Shown piece by piece: positions 13,528 through 24,300 of a stretch of 64,000 bases of DNA. A program made the position numbers and the translations under genes. Position 1 is the stretch's first letter. Every line of letters begins with the position of its first letter. Origin of the DNA: Sclerurus mexicanus (Eukaryota > Chordata > Aves > Passeriformes > Furnariidae); assembly GCA_013396755.1 (NCBI GenBank), contig VWZF01006072.1, forward strand, positions 620,001-684,000, in the 5' to 3' direction. The notes beneath the pieces were generated by a model that searched no databases, was not told the DNA's origin, and saw only the letters and a program-made list of their open reading frames with translations.

Positions 13528-14175
13528 GTGGAGCTTGTTGGAACTTTTCAGCTCTCCCGTGGTGTCTTTGAGGGTAATTTTCCCAAACAACATGAGAGGC
13601 AGTTCAGTGAGAAGCAGGTGATGCTCTTCCCCAAGGGATTTATTCGGAGGTCTTCCCAGATGAGAAAGCTATCTAGGAGAATGCTGAGTGAGACCAATTG
13701 CCCATCCAAAGCAGGAATTAAGGTGCTGGAGGCCAGGCTGGTACTTTGTGAGGAGAATTCAGAGGTCCCTAGTTTGGGTGAACAGGATGCTGGGTCGCTC
13801 TTCTGCCTGGAGGAGAGAGGGCTGTGTGGGGCTGGGAAGCGACACTTGGGTGCCACATGTGGCTGTGTACAAGAAGACATTACAGCAAATCTGCCTGTCT
13901 GGACCCACAATAGGAAGGAAAATGCAACCAAATGGGCTTTCTGTATGTGCAGAGTCTGGCATCGTTCCTGGTTTAACTTGGATGTGTTAACAGTGTGTTG
14001 TTGGGTTTGGCTGATTTTTCCCTGTAGCCCATGTAAGTCCAGCTTCACTTTATCCGATGGTGCTGTGCGTTCCCAGAGTGTTCAGTGTGCCCCTTGCTGG
14101 GGCAGAAACCTCTTCCATGCTGTTGGAAATCCTCAAGGAAGTTTGATCTGGCTCTCTATTATTATGCAAGCTTAG
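13528..14175 (+). other. Unexplained 215-codon open reading frame in LMCD1 intron 1
   Basis: The frame opens with MELVGTFQLSRGVFEGNF and ends WLSIIMQA. I do not recognise any domain or family. The opposite strand is also open for 166 codons here, which argues for chance or a decayed element rather than a gene. No promoter or splice context is evident. It is kept because it is the longest frame outside the minisatellite and the GC-rich islands. Confidence 0.15.
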
Positions 14176-16933
14176 CTTTATTATAGTCAACTAATGAGAA
14201 CAAATTAGCTGCTATCCATCCCTATCCCAAAACTCCTCAGCAATTGTGCTGAGCAGACTCGTCCCACCCATGTGAATATTGTGTGACTTTTCCCTTTTCC
14301 TTTGTTCAAGGGTCTGTTTCAGAGTTAGTTGTTAATCTCCAAAATTCCTCGCAGCTGGAGGAACCCACCCAAAGGGTTCACGTGGTCCCACAGCCGCCCT
14401 GAGCTCTCTTCTGCCACGGCTCTTATTTCGGGGCAGAGTATCCAATGCCAAGGCTGCAGGAGGGTCTTCCAGAGGCTGCAGGGAAGCGTTTGGATAGAGC
14501 TTGCCACGGGTACTGGGGAGTGCTCTGACTGCAAGGAGAGGTGAAATGAGGACCTCGGCTGTGAAGGGCTGTTGTGAACTTGGAGTAACTTTTTGGAAAC
14601 CAGTTTTTCCTCTTCCCTCCCTAAAAAGGAGGAGAAAACATACTTGAGGTAGTTACGTGTCTCCAGCACCGTTTTCAGTCTCCAAATACGGTGTTGTGCA
14701 ATAAGTACTTTTGGGATCCAGAAGCCTCTGTGGAAGCAGGAGGGCCTCCCTTCACTGATCCCTCACGGAGCTATGGCCATGGCAGTGTGTCCCCAAAGCA
14801 CTTGTGAGGCCTGGAGAGCTGTGGGTGACGCAGGCAGCAGTGCCAGGAGGGATAAGCTGCTGTGGGAAGGATGCCCTGCACCCCACTCACGGGTCTGCCC
14901 TGATGATCCTCATGCTCTCCACTGACACTGAGCACAGGAGTCAGAGCAGCTGAGTCCAGCCTCGTGTTCCACCGGTGTCTGTGGTACCAGCTCCTGCAGG
15001 AGAGGGGGTGTAACTGTCTTGGAAGTGTAATGAGTCTTTGATGGTCCTTAATGACCACATTGGCCAAACTTGCCAAAACTCTGAACCTTATTTCAGGCCC
15101 AAGTTCCTCTGAGAGTGCAAGTCCAGATTAACCTGCCAGCTGGGCTTATGACCCTCTAGGTCCCCTCCACAGTGGCCAGTGCTGCTGCTGGCCAGAGGGG
15201 TGTCCAGGCTGAAGCCACCCTGTGTTCCCTTGTGCTCCATGGTGTGTGTGCAGCCAGTGGTGAGCCCCTCCTGCTCAGAGGTACCGTGGCCTTCCAAGGC
15301 AGTGTGGACTAAGCGTCTGGATAAGGATCTCCCTACTTCAGTTCTTATCCCTTTGTCACAGTGACTGATGGAGCAGCTGGAGCTGGCTCTGCTCTCCTGG
15401 TTCCACCTTTGTCGCTTCCCCAAGTCCCTGGTCTGTTCTGTGCTCTCCTGACATGTCATATGCTCCTGCTTGAGGTCACAACTCATTCATCAAGTGTGTC
15501 TTGACCCTGTGCCTTGTGCAGCACCAGAGAGAGATGACGCAGTTGTCAGACTGGCTTTGGCGGAGCCTTTGGCAAAGGCTCCTTGGCCAGAGTGTGCTGG
15601 GCTGGTCTGAGGGTGGCAAAACACAGGAAGAACCTTCTGGAGTCTCAGCTGAGCTCCACAGGAAAGCAGGCTGTGGGGCTGGACCCTGACCTGCTCATGG
15701 CTACTAGCCAGAGGTCCATCTCAGCAGATCTTCCTGTGAAGCTCAGTGTTCCTTTCCAGAGGAGTCCTCAAGTTCTGAACCAAGGTGGAGCCATGTTTGC
15801 GTTCTTCCTTGTCACTTGTCATTATGGGCTCTCTGTTTTGCTGCTGTTCAGCGAATGGATGTCCCTGCCTTTGGCCAGTGGAACAGCAAACCATAGTATT
15901 ACCAGTGTGTTCCTGAGACTGTTCAGAGATGTTTTTGTGGGTAGAGTGGCCTCGGTTTCCAATCATTTCACTTCCCAAGAATTTCCTCTGCCCTGACTTG
16001 CTTTCTCCCTTCTAACAGCAAGAATGCTCTAAGGCACAGAAAGCCAAAACAGAAATGTTGCAAGGAGTGTCTATCTAGTCCTGGGGAGCAGGAATTGCTT
16101 TGCTTTAAGCAGTTTGTTGACACAGGCCTGGTTTTGGCTTTTTTTAAAGCATTACAAATGTCTTCAAACTCTTTATCTTAAGGTGATGCCAGAGTTCAGC
16201 TGCAGTTCCCAGATAGGCTTGGGCATAGGTGGAGCCTGAGATAGAGCATTTGTTTCACATTATCTTACTGGGTTTGGGTTTTTTGGGTTTTTTGCAGCGT
16301 CTTGCTTTTTTTTTTTTTTTTTAAAGAAATCTCCTTTTATGCCTATGTGAGGAGCTGGAGCAGAGCAGTGAGGAGAAGCTCTGTATCTGGGAGGACGTGC
16401 TGCTGACTGGGCAGCAGCGCCTGTTGTGTTTGGCCCCTGCACAGGGATGGGAATGAGAGTGGCTCAAATCTCCCTCTGCTTCCGAGGGGGTGAGGAATAA
16501 CATTCTCCTCCAAACAGAGACCTGGCTGGGCTTTCAGAACGCCTGGGAGCTGGTGCTGGAGTGGGATAGGTGGATGCAGGAGGCAGGAAGGCTGCCATCA
16601 TCATCACTGGCTTTGCATCTGAGGCTGGAGCTGCTGGACAGAGCCAGGGCAGCCCAAGGTCCCCATGGGGATAGGGAGCAGCATCTGTTCTTTCACCTGT
16701 TCTTTTACTGCTGTTGATCCCTCCCTTTGAAAATAGGTTTTGGCAAGGACAGCCTCTGCCAGCATAACTAATAGTGATTTAAATAGTGTATGATCTTGTA
16801 ATGAAAGACTGTCACAGCTCTGAGACACAGATAGACTGGGCTCAGATTCCATGCGCAGGTACCAGCCTTCTCCAGCACTGGAAACCTCTGCAGCCTTGCC
16901 TGAAGTCTGAGGTCTTGAGCCTGTCCCAGGACC

Positions 16934-17002
16934 AGGGAGTTGGACTTTGGTGATCCTTTTGGGTCCCTCCCAGATCAGGATATTTTATGATTCTGTGGTT
17001 CA
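16934..17002 (+). mobile_element. CR1 LINE 3'-end fragment
   Basis: GAGTTGGACTTTGGTGATCC, then GGGTCCCTCCCAGATCAGG and TTTTATGATTCTGTGG, is a diverged CR1 terminus in + orientation. Confidence 0.75.
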
Positions 17003-18255
17003 GACAGGCTCTCAGCCATGAATAGTCAGTGCCTGGCACAAGCGTGTGTCTCAAGGAAAATTAAAGATCTCCCACAAAAGCTTGATAAATAGGAGCAGGC
17101 CCCAAAAAGGGCTGGGAGGTGCGAGCCCTGTGCCTGTCAGGGGCCCTCATAGGAGATGCAGAGTGTGAGGTACGGGGTGGTCAGAAACCTGCACGGGAGT
17201 GACAACGCTCGGCAGTGCCGGGGGACTGAAGGTGTTGTTTCTTGCAGCCATGAATGGTGGGTTAAACCCTGTACTTCGATCTCTGTCTGTGCAAAGTTGG
17301 ATCTGCTGAGCTGGGGTGATGCTTCTGTGGTGCTGCCATTGCTCCTGCCGGGTGTGGGACTGTCCCTGTTTTCCTTCAGCTCATTTTTACAGGGAACAAA
17401 CATGTCTTTCAGGCAGGAGCCTGACAGCTCGTGTATAAACATCCAGGCTGAGATAAATTCAGCATCTCATGGTGTCACCTCACCCTGGTGCCTTCTGCAG
17501 CACTTTGTTTTTGTCTCCTGCCATACCCTCCTGCATTCTTCACATTCAGAAAGCTATGTTTGATAAATTCATGGGACAGACACTAAAACAGGTTTATTTT
17601 CCAAAGTTATTGGCTCCTGGTGTGGATTTTGCTGTAGTCTTTCTCCTGTTGGGAGGTTGTTTGGTTGTCTCTGCAGAAGTGAGTGCTCATGGATATGAGT
17701 GAGTTTCTTCTGTGTTCAGTGAGCAGCACAAAGTGCAGCACAACCACAGCCCCACATTCCCTATGTCCCCTTCCCACCACCTCCCCAGACCCTTTCCCCA
17801 TTGTGTTTCTTGTTCACTATGGAAACCACCCATAAAACCCAGTACCAGAGGCATGGAAACATGCCACATTCCCAGAATATCCTTGGAGAAAGACCAAGGA
17901 AGTCCAAGTTGCAGTAAAGCAAGTTTAGCATCAGGTTATGGCAACGCACTTCCATGTCTCCTGCATGATCTTCTGACTTGCACAGATCCATGTGCAATAT
18001 ACGAGCTCTATAAACTGGAGCAAAATCGCCTTTAAATGAGACCTGAGGTCTCTGTGGATGAGGTTAAGGTGGCTGTCCAGTGTGGACGTCTTCACTGGCT
18101 TTGATGTGCTATCCCCTTCACACTGTTCCATCTTCCCCCACTTTGAGGTGAATATCTTCATCCCAAGCATCCCTAAATAAACCTGTAGTAGCTCTGCGTG
18201 AACATGGTCAATTGGCACCTGGGAGATGCCTTTCCATCTCTGTCCTCTTTTCCAG

Positions 18256-18344
18256 ATGTCAGGGAACCAGCCACAGTTGGGAAGAGGAGTGCCTTGTTTG
18301 CGCTGCCGAGGGACCTGCTCAGGCTTCGAGCCACATTCCTGGAG
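18256..18344 (+). CDS. LMCD1: LMCD1 exon with N-terminal Cys motif (exon 2 by human numbering)
   Basis: The acceptor is TTTTCCAG at 18248-18255 and the donor is GTAAGA from 18345. The 89 bp read MSGNQPQLGRG, then CLRCRGTCSGFEPHSW, and end in phase 2 (AG of an Arg codon completed by the next exon). Human LMCD1 has a Met at the same point, followed by a similar Cys-X2-Cys, Cys-X-Gly-Phe-Glu-Pro-His-Ser-Trp motif, so identity is secure. The exon begins exactly with ATG. A transcript whose first exon is non-coding could therefore initiate here. In mammals a further exon encodes about 14 residues before this Met. Confidence 0.93.
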
Positions 18345-21300
18345 GTAAGATCCTGTCCCGGAGGGGCCCTGCCTGGCCACTGCCCCTTGGTCCTGTTGGT
18401 ATCCAGCCTCTGGTGACTTTAAGAACAAAGTAGAGCTGCTGAACTGAGGGGATGCTCGTGCCCCTGTTCTCCATCCCCACCTTGCTGCTCCTGCTCTTTT
18501 ATGTTTTGAGTTAAACTCTCATCCACAAGTGCTTAAACGAAGCTCAGGTTCCGTGCAGTGGGTTTTTCCCACTTTCGCTAACACTCTGCAGCTTGCTGTG
18601 CTTGGACAGCCCCGCAATGCCCTGCAGTGCCAGAGCACAGCCCCCTGCCCACCTAGACCCTTGCCCACTGCCTTCTGAGCTTGTCTGGGAATAGTGGAAA
18701 CAAGCACAGCCCTGCTTGCTGTGGAGGCAGGGAAGTGCTGATCCAAAGGATAATCCTGCGTGGTGAGTAGGAGCCGTGCTGAGTGCCTGGCTGTCACCTT
18801 GTCCATGGGCTCAGAGCTGGAGGGTGACCAAGAGCCGTGGGCTTGGGCTCGGTCCTGTCCTGCCTCCTCACAGCTGAAATGTTGTGCTTACTGCCAGAAC
18901 ATCTCGTTTGATACTTTATTTTCAGTATTTCCTTTTAAAAGCATTAATGTAAGTGAATAGCCAGTGATGTCAGGAGCTGGTGGGAGCTGCCCAGGACAGC
19001 ATGCTCTGCTCGGGGCGGGGGGCTGCTCCCTGCCCTAGCAGGACAACAAAGGGGCTTTGAAATGAAAGCCAGCCCTACAGATGTCACTAATTAAAGGAGA
19101 ATTAGTGCCCCCTGAGCTGCCTTGCAAACAGTAGGCTCCTTTCTGTGTGCCTGGAGAGCTCTGGGGGCTGCGTGGTTCTGGAGCAGCAGCACAGGGAGCA
19201 GTCCAGCTGTGCTGGCTGCAGCGGGAATGCCTTGGGCACCTTCAGCTCCCAGTTTCAATACCTCAGCTGGGTGAAATCCAAACTTTAAAACACTCACTTG
19301 GTGGAGAACTACTTTTTTTTTTTTCTAATTGACTCCATTAAAGGCTGGTTTGACTCATTCTTGTTCAGGGATCTTGCTGAAATCCTCAGGGTTGTGTCAG
19401 GGTTACTTTGTCCCTTTTGTTATGAGTGTTTGATGGCAATGCTGGCCAGGAGAGAGGGGCCTTAGATACTTGTCTGTGTGATTTATAGCTATTACAGTTC
19501 AAATTATAGTCAATTAAGCATCAGTTCCTTCTAGCAGTCACTTTTATAATGGCTTATAAAGCTTCATAAGAGGCAAGGCTGGTGCTGGGCTGTTGGAGTC
19601 TGGTGAGGAGACTTATCTCCAATTTAGTGATGCTTGAAGGTATTTTTGAAGTTCAGGGGAAGAAGCAGCTCCCCACAGATCGGAGTTTTTGTAGTGACTG
19701 GACAAGGGGGGATGGTTTCACACTGGTAGACAACAGCGTTAAATTGGAAATTGGGAAGGAATTCCTCCCTGGGAGGGTGGGCTGGCCCTGGCACAGGGTG
19801 CCCAGAGAAGCTGTGGCTGCCCCTGGATCCCTGGGAGTATCCAAGGCCAGGTTGGACAGAGCTTGGAGCAACCTGGTCTAGTGGAAGATGTCCCTGCCCA
19901 TGGCAGGGATTAGAACTGGATCATCCTTGGGGTCCATTCCAACCCAAACCATTCCATGAATTGTACTGAGCCTTTTGTCCTGCAGTGTAGCTCTGGTCTG
20001 TCTTTAACCCTTGGAAGAGGTTGATGCTCCGTGACTGAGCCACTGCATGACCACCTTCTGCCCAAGCCCAGCTCACATCCAGAGGGTGATGTCTCTTGTT
20101 GCCCACAGGAAGATCTGCAAGTCATGCAAGTGCAGCCAGGAGGAGCACAGCCTGAGCTCGGAGCTGGAGGATGACCGCAAGATCGGGCGCCTGCTGGCAG
20201 ACTCCAAGTACTCCACGCTGACCGCGCGGCTCAAGGGCGGCGACGGCGTCCGCATCTACAAGAGGAACCGCATGATCGTCACCAACCCCAACATCTCGGG
20301 GAAGGACCCCACCTTCGACACCATCACCTACGAGTGGGCTCCCCCAGGGCTTGCCCAGAAGCTGGTAAGGTGATCCATGGCCGGTTGGGTGGGTCACTGA
20401 ATTGGGAACAGAACTCGGCTCTGGAATAAAGTTATGGGGAAAAACAGTAAATCGTGGTTTGCCTCAGAGAGCAGAAATGTACGGAGCAGTGTTTTGGAAA
20501 ACTGTGTGAATAAGCAGAGTAGGTAGAAGAGGGGGATGAAATGCTTTTGAGGGGTTTATAGGTTGGTTTACATTTCTAGGAGAGATTGTAATGGATTTTA
20601 AAACTAGAAAGCTCAGTCTTTCAGTAAAGCTCATATCCAGTAAAAGCATTGCTGAGAAGAGATCCGATCCTATCCCTTCTATCCTACAGCCCTGTGCAGC
20701 CCACACCAGCATCTGCCAGCTCCAAAGCCCCAGGCTGGATGTGAGAGCAATTCCTCTGAGCCTTCTTGGGGTGTCTGCCCTGGGCCACTGGAGGAGCAGG
20801 AAGGGGGTTTGACTTCTCCTGGTGGTGGGGAGCTGGGTGGTTGTGTCCTAGGGCTCCCCATCTCCTGCTCACAGAGAGCAACCCTTTGCTACTGGAGGAT
20901 GTGCTGCCCTAGAGCAGTGGGCTCAGAGACTCCCTTCCCAGAGTCCCTCACACTCCCTTTGGTGAAGAGCAGCAGCAGCAGCAGCCCATCCGTGTTCCAG
21001 CTGCTTTGTGGAGCTTCCTGCTCTTGGGAACAGGAGTGGGAAGGCTCCTTGTGCCAGGGCATGTGAGCCTGGAGCACAGCTGTGCTCTCTGCTGAGAGTA
21101 TCCTGCCTGCATGGGCAGGAGCTCTGCCCACCACTGCTGCCAGAGGAACCTATCCCAGATCCAGCTCTGGATGGAGCTAGGAATTTTTGCCTTACAGTTA
21201 AACATAATCTGATCCAAATAGAAAATATTTTGTTAAGAGAATTCAGGGTAAGAAGGGGAGATGGGAAGTGTGGTCCTGTGCCAAGGCCTGGACCCGAAAC

Positions 21301-24300
21301 CAAGCCCCCAGCCCTGCTCCACCTCCCTCCCATGGCCGGTTTCCTTCCGGACAAGCTGTGTGGGAAGGGATGGAAGTGGTTTTTGGCATATGGAAGTGTG
21401 AGCCAGCAGAGAATTTCTTAAAGGAAAGCATTTGACTGGGTTTTCACTGTGCTGTAGTATAAAACCGTTCTGTATTCCGCTGTCAGGAGTGGGCAGGGAA
21501 GAGTTTCTGCCCCTCAGATGAAACAAGTACCTTAAGGCTGCTGAAATTGCGACCAGATTTTTTTTAAGAGCTGGGAATACAAATGTGGAAGTGCAGCTGC
21601 GATCCCCAGGGACAGACTTGTTAATTCTCCTTAAAACCCAGTTGCCATCAACCTCTTGGACAGGCTGACTGGAGGGTGTGACTGTGCTGGGGCTGCACTG
21701 GGGGCTGGTTGGAGCAGAGCCACTGGGCTGACCCTGGTGCCCCCCCTGCCCAGCTGCTCCATCGTGGTGCTCACTTCCCTTCCTCTGCTCTGGGAGGAGC
21801 TGGCCCAGCAGCAATGTTTGTGTGACTAGTGTTCGCCTTCCACAGATCCCAGGGGGAATCGGGTAGCTCATGAGGGATAGGGAAAACAATGATGGCACTC
21901 TTCCACCAGCCCGGTCACTGAGCACGCTGCCAGCCTAGGATTCATCGGGAACGCGGGATCCACGGCGGCTGCAGCGCAGTGCCATCAGTGCCTTGGGCAG
22001 GGTCAGCTCCTTGCCCTGAAGGATGCCCAAACTCTGTAGCTTCTGGACTGATTTTTGTCTTCCGTGGCCCTGAACCGTCCCCCTTGGGAGTACCTGTTTG
22101 GGGTGAACCTAAATGCAGGCCCATAGGAGCCCAGGGGCTCTGGAGATCCCAGCTCTCCCCCTCCTGCAGTACCCAGCTCCTTCCCTGCGGTGCTGGCAAG
22201 GGGCAGCCCCAAGGGCACAAAATATTTCTGTTTAGCTTTTATAAAGAGAACTTGGGGTATAAAAGGGAGATGGGGAGCATGATCCTGTGCCAAGGGCTGT
22301 GTCTGAAAACAAGGTCCCCACTCAGATCCGCCTCCCTGAAGGTGGGGGGTCAAGACATTTATGAAAGCTTTTGATCTCTTTATAGTGCCTGGAAGTGCTG
22401 GAATATATCCTGGCTCAAATAAACAATGTTCAGGAGCTTTGGAGACAACCTTGATAAATTTTGGCTTGAAGGTCAATTTTACAAACTTTGAGGAGAAGAG
22501 CTGGATGTCAGCCACTCTCAGGATAGTTTAGAAGAGCTTTGGGCCAAAAAGCTGTTAGTGCATAAATGCCTCGCTCCAGTGCTTTCCTTCTGAAGGCAGG
22601 CTGGAAACTTGGGATGGCTTTTAACCTTGTTGTGCTGAAGTGTTTGGTCAATAATAGGAGGAAGTTCAGCGTGTGTTCTCATTAAGCTGTGCCTGGAAAA
22701 GTCATGAAGTAGATATTCAGGGTCCTTGGGGAGAGTGAAAAGAACAAATCATAAAATAGCTCCAAAATCAGTAGTGAACAGTGAAAACCTAAAATGCTCT
22801 TCCTCAAAATTACCTGCACTCAGGCAACATAGTGCAGCACTGACTGTAACAATGTGTAGTAGCAAATTTTTATTTTTCTTCATGTCAGTGTTCGGTGTCA
22901 GGTTGGATTTTTTTTTCCCCTTATCTTTTCTCTGGACACATTTGATGACATCTGCAGTAATAACTGCAAGCATTCCCTTGATCAGGGGTGACATCCCACC
23001 ACATGTCAGGGCAGATACTGAAACCTGGCCCTGAGCAGGCTTTAAGAAAGGCTCGAGGCTTCACTTGTCTTGCTCTCAGCAGAGACACTTTGTATTGGGA
23101 ATGGCGAGGCTGGAGTGGAACAGGAGGCTCCAGGTGCCCATATTGTTCTCACTCTGTGTGAGTGCTCATTAGTCTTGGCACATTTGTAGTGGATTAAGAA
23201 TCTTTCCCATTAAAATCCCACCACCTTACTACTGTGCTGGAGCTTGTGCTGTGGCTGTCCTAGTGTTCCTGGTCACACACACTGGGTTTGGTTGTTCCCT
23301 TTCCAGTTTTTGGACACCACTGGCAGTGCCTCTGTGAGCCTGGGAGGAGCTGTCAGGGAATTCTTGTCTCTTTCTCCTGTCATTCCTATTAGGATTCCTC
23401 ATTTCTGTGAAAGCCATTAGTGCACCAGATCACCCCCCAGCATCCTGCAGTTCTCTCATCTGCTGTTCCTGAGCAGCACCTTCTTCCACAGGGCACCAGC
23501 CTTCCCAGAAAACTGGACGTTGTGCAAGGATGATGTACTGAGTGTTGATGTCTAATATCCCAGTGTACAATGATTTTTTAACTTGCACCCCAAGACGCAG
23601 GGAAGAAGCCCCGTTTCCATTAAGTCGTTATCTGTTGCTGTTGCAAATTTCTCACCAGGAATCCTGCCCAGCAGCACTGCTCTCTGGCTCAGAGTAGCCA
23701 AGGTGGAAGTGACTTGGAAGCTTTTCCCCAGGTGATGAATTGTTCAGTGGTGTGCAAGCATTTCTGTATTTAAAAGCCTGGCCTGAACCGGCCCATGTGC
23801 CACAAACAGTTAAATCTCTTTGCTAATTTTTTTTTAATGGAGTTCTCAAGTGCTGACCCAGTAAGGAGCAAATCTGTTTCAGCTGGATGCTGGTCTAACA
23901 GGGAATGGCAGGGAGCCAAGCGGCTGCCCTGTTGCTCTTCACACTACAATAGGAAAAATGCTGCCCTGGGAAACTCCCTTCCCTTATCCCCAGCCAGGAG
24001 AAGTTAACTGTGCAGACTCAAGTCCCATGAGCATTAACCCAGCCTGGGACAGAGATGGGTTTACTCTAAGGTAGTGTCCAGTGGCCAGAGACTTTATGTT
24101 GGTTATTATCTTGGCATATCCCTTCCATGTCACAGAGCATTGGTCACGGGATACCTTCCCTCTGCTGTGAAATCAGTAGTGGGGTGGAGTTGGTGCTTGT
24201 TGGTGTTCCAGACCCAACTATTTAACTACTTTTTTCTGTATTAAGATATTATTTTTAATTGATAAAAGGGAATCCTTTACTGTAAATTGTGCTCTGTGCA

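Larger units (their letters stand above)
6724..18255 (+). other. LMCD1: Probable LMCD1 intron 1
   Basis: It runs from the CpG-island donor to the ATG-starting exon, if the first exon is correctly guessed. It holds two CR1 remnants, a poly(T) tract at 16305-16322 and AT-rich, CpG-poor stretches (9180-9370, 11880-12060) with TAAT-type motifs that could be regulatory. I searched it for the missing conserved N-terminal exon and found no match. Confidence 0.4.
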
